This document shows, in pieces, positions 5,507 to 5,762 of a stretch of DNA of 5,762 bases (the first letter of the stretch is position 1; each line of letters begins with the position of its first letter). Under the pieces are notes generated by a model. The model ran no database searches. It saw only the letters and a list, made by a program, of their open reading frames with translations, and had not been told where the DNA came from. The stretch is from assembly GCA_030628755.1 (NCBI GenBank), contig DAOVQH010000175.1, positions 1 to 5,762 of the forward strand, in the 5' to 3' direction. A program made the position numbers and the translations under genes. Source of the stretch: Candidatus Cloacimonadota bacterium (GTDB lineage: Bacteria > Cloacimonadota > Cloacimonadia > Cloacimonadales > TCS61).

Positions 5507-5762
5507 TTAATAAATATCTATATAGAAATCAGTCTTCGATTTGACATTTCCCACAATCTCAGCACACGGATAACTACTATTTTTAAGGTCACTTAGAATA
5601 GAATCAACCTTTAAAGGATCTACACACATCAGGATCCCCCCGGAAGTCTGAGCATCGAACATTAGCATCTTGATGTTATAATCTACATTGTTAAACTTAC
5701 AGAATTTTTCCAGGAATTTCTGATTTCTAAATGTAGCTCCGGGAATACATCCCATATCGACA
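5507..5762 (-). CDS. selD: Selenide, water dikinase (selenophosphate synthetase), C-terminal part, cut by the window edge
   Basis: This is the last 84 codons of a gene whose 5' part lies beyond the right edge; the frame is open through 5761, so the methionine at 5755 is internal. SelD makes selenophosphate from selenide and ATP, the selenium donor for selenocysteine and for selenium-modified tRNA. The call rests on two SelD C-terminal signatures: GCIPGATFRN near the start of the fragment (E. coli SelD has GCIPGGTGRN as I remember it) and FDAQTSGGILM, matching the D-PQTSGG-LL motif of the AIRS-like C-terminal domain. The end, after a short basic and aromatic tail, is normal for the family. The catalytic N-terminal Cys/Sec and Lys cannot be judged because they are outside the window. 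Its stop is 30 bases before the sensor kinase ATG, so the two are probably co-transcribed, though no functional link is shown. Confidence 0.93.
   Translation of the reverse strand, partial: VDMGCIPGATFRNQKFLEKFCKFNNVDYNIKMLMFDAQTSGGILMCVDPLKVDSILSDLKNSSYPCAEIVGNVKSKTDFYIDIY

Overview
The window is AT-rich and every convincing gene lies on the minus strand, so transcription runs from right to left. It looks bacterial and Gram-negative-like: selenophosphate synthetase, a membrane sensor kinase, an NtrC-type sigma54 activator and a textbook -24/-12 promoter all occur together. The lineage cannot be fixed from this sequence. An ATTCCC-N8-GGGAAT repeat near the left edge is of a kind dispersed in several bacterial groups and does not narrow it.

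Layout in order of transcription: the C-terminal end of selD (5762-5507, cut by the right edge); 30 bases later a membrane sensor kinase with a Cache-type extracytoplasmic domain, HAMP, HisKA and ATPase domains (5476-3554); overlapping it by 8 bases, an NtrC-type response regulator (REC, AAA+, Fis-type HTH; 3561-2218); a 135-base intergenic region; a soluble kinase with an N-terminal REC domain (2082 or 2052 to 943); overlapping it by 8 bases, a protein of two REC domains only (950-162). The last 161 bases hold a short palindromic repeat and an open frame of doubtful reality.

The main result is a regulatory circuit in and around the intergenic region. Two perfect 19-bp palindromes, TTGAGGATAAAATCCTCAA (2207-2189) and CTGGGGATTAATTCCCCAG (2228-2210), fit one consensus, YTGRGGATWAAWTCCYCAR. 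Their centres are 21 bp apart, close to two helical turns. The upstream copy spans the stop codon of the activator gene. About 120-140 bp downstream of them lies TGGCACAGATTTTGC (2081-2067), an exact GG-N10-GC sigma54 promoter core pointing into the REC-kinase gene. This is the geometry expected of upstream activator sites for the adjacent NtrC-type regulator.

Inferred model: the Cache kinase senses an external signal and phosphorylates the sigma54 activator. The activator binds the tandem operators and loops to the sigma54 promoter. This switches on a second signalling module (REC-kinase plus double-REC protein), giving a transcriptionally gated two-tier phosphorelay. The predicted transcription start lies about 3 bases before the internal ATG at 2052, so the second module may be translated from a nearly leaderless mRNA.
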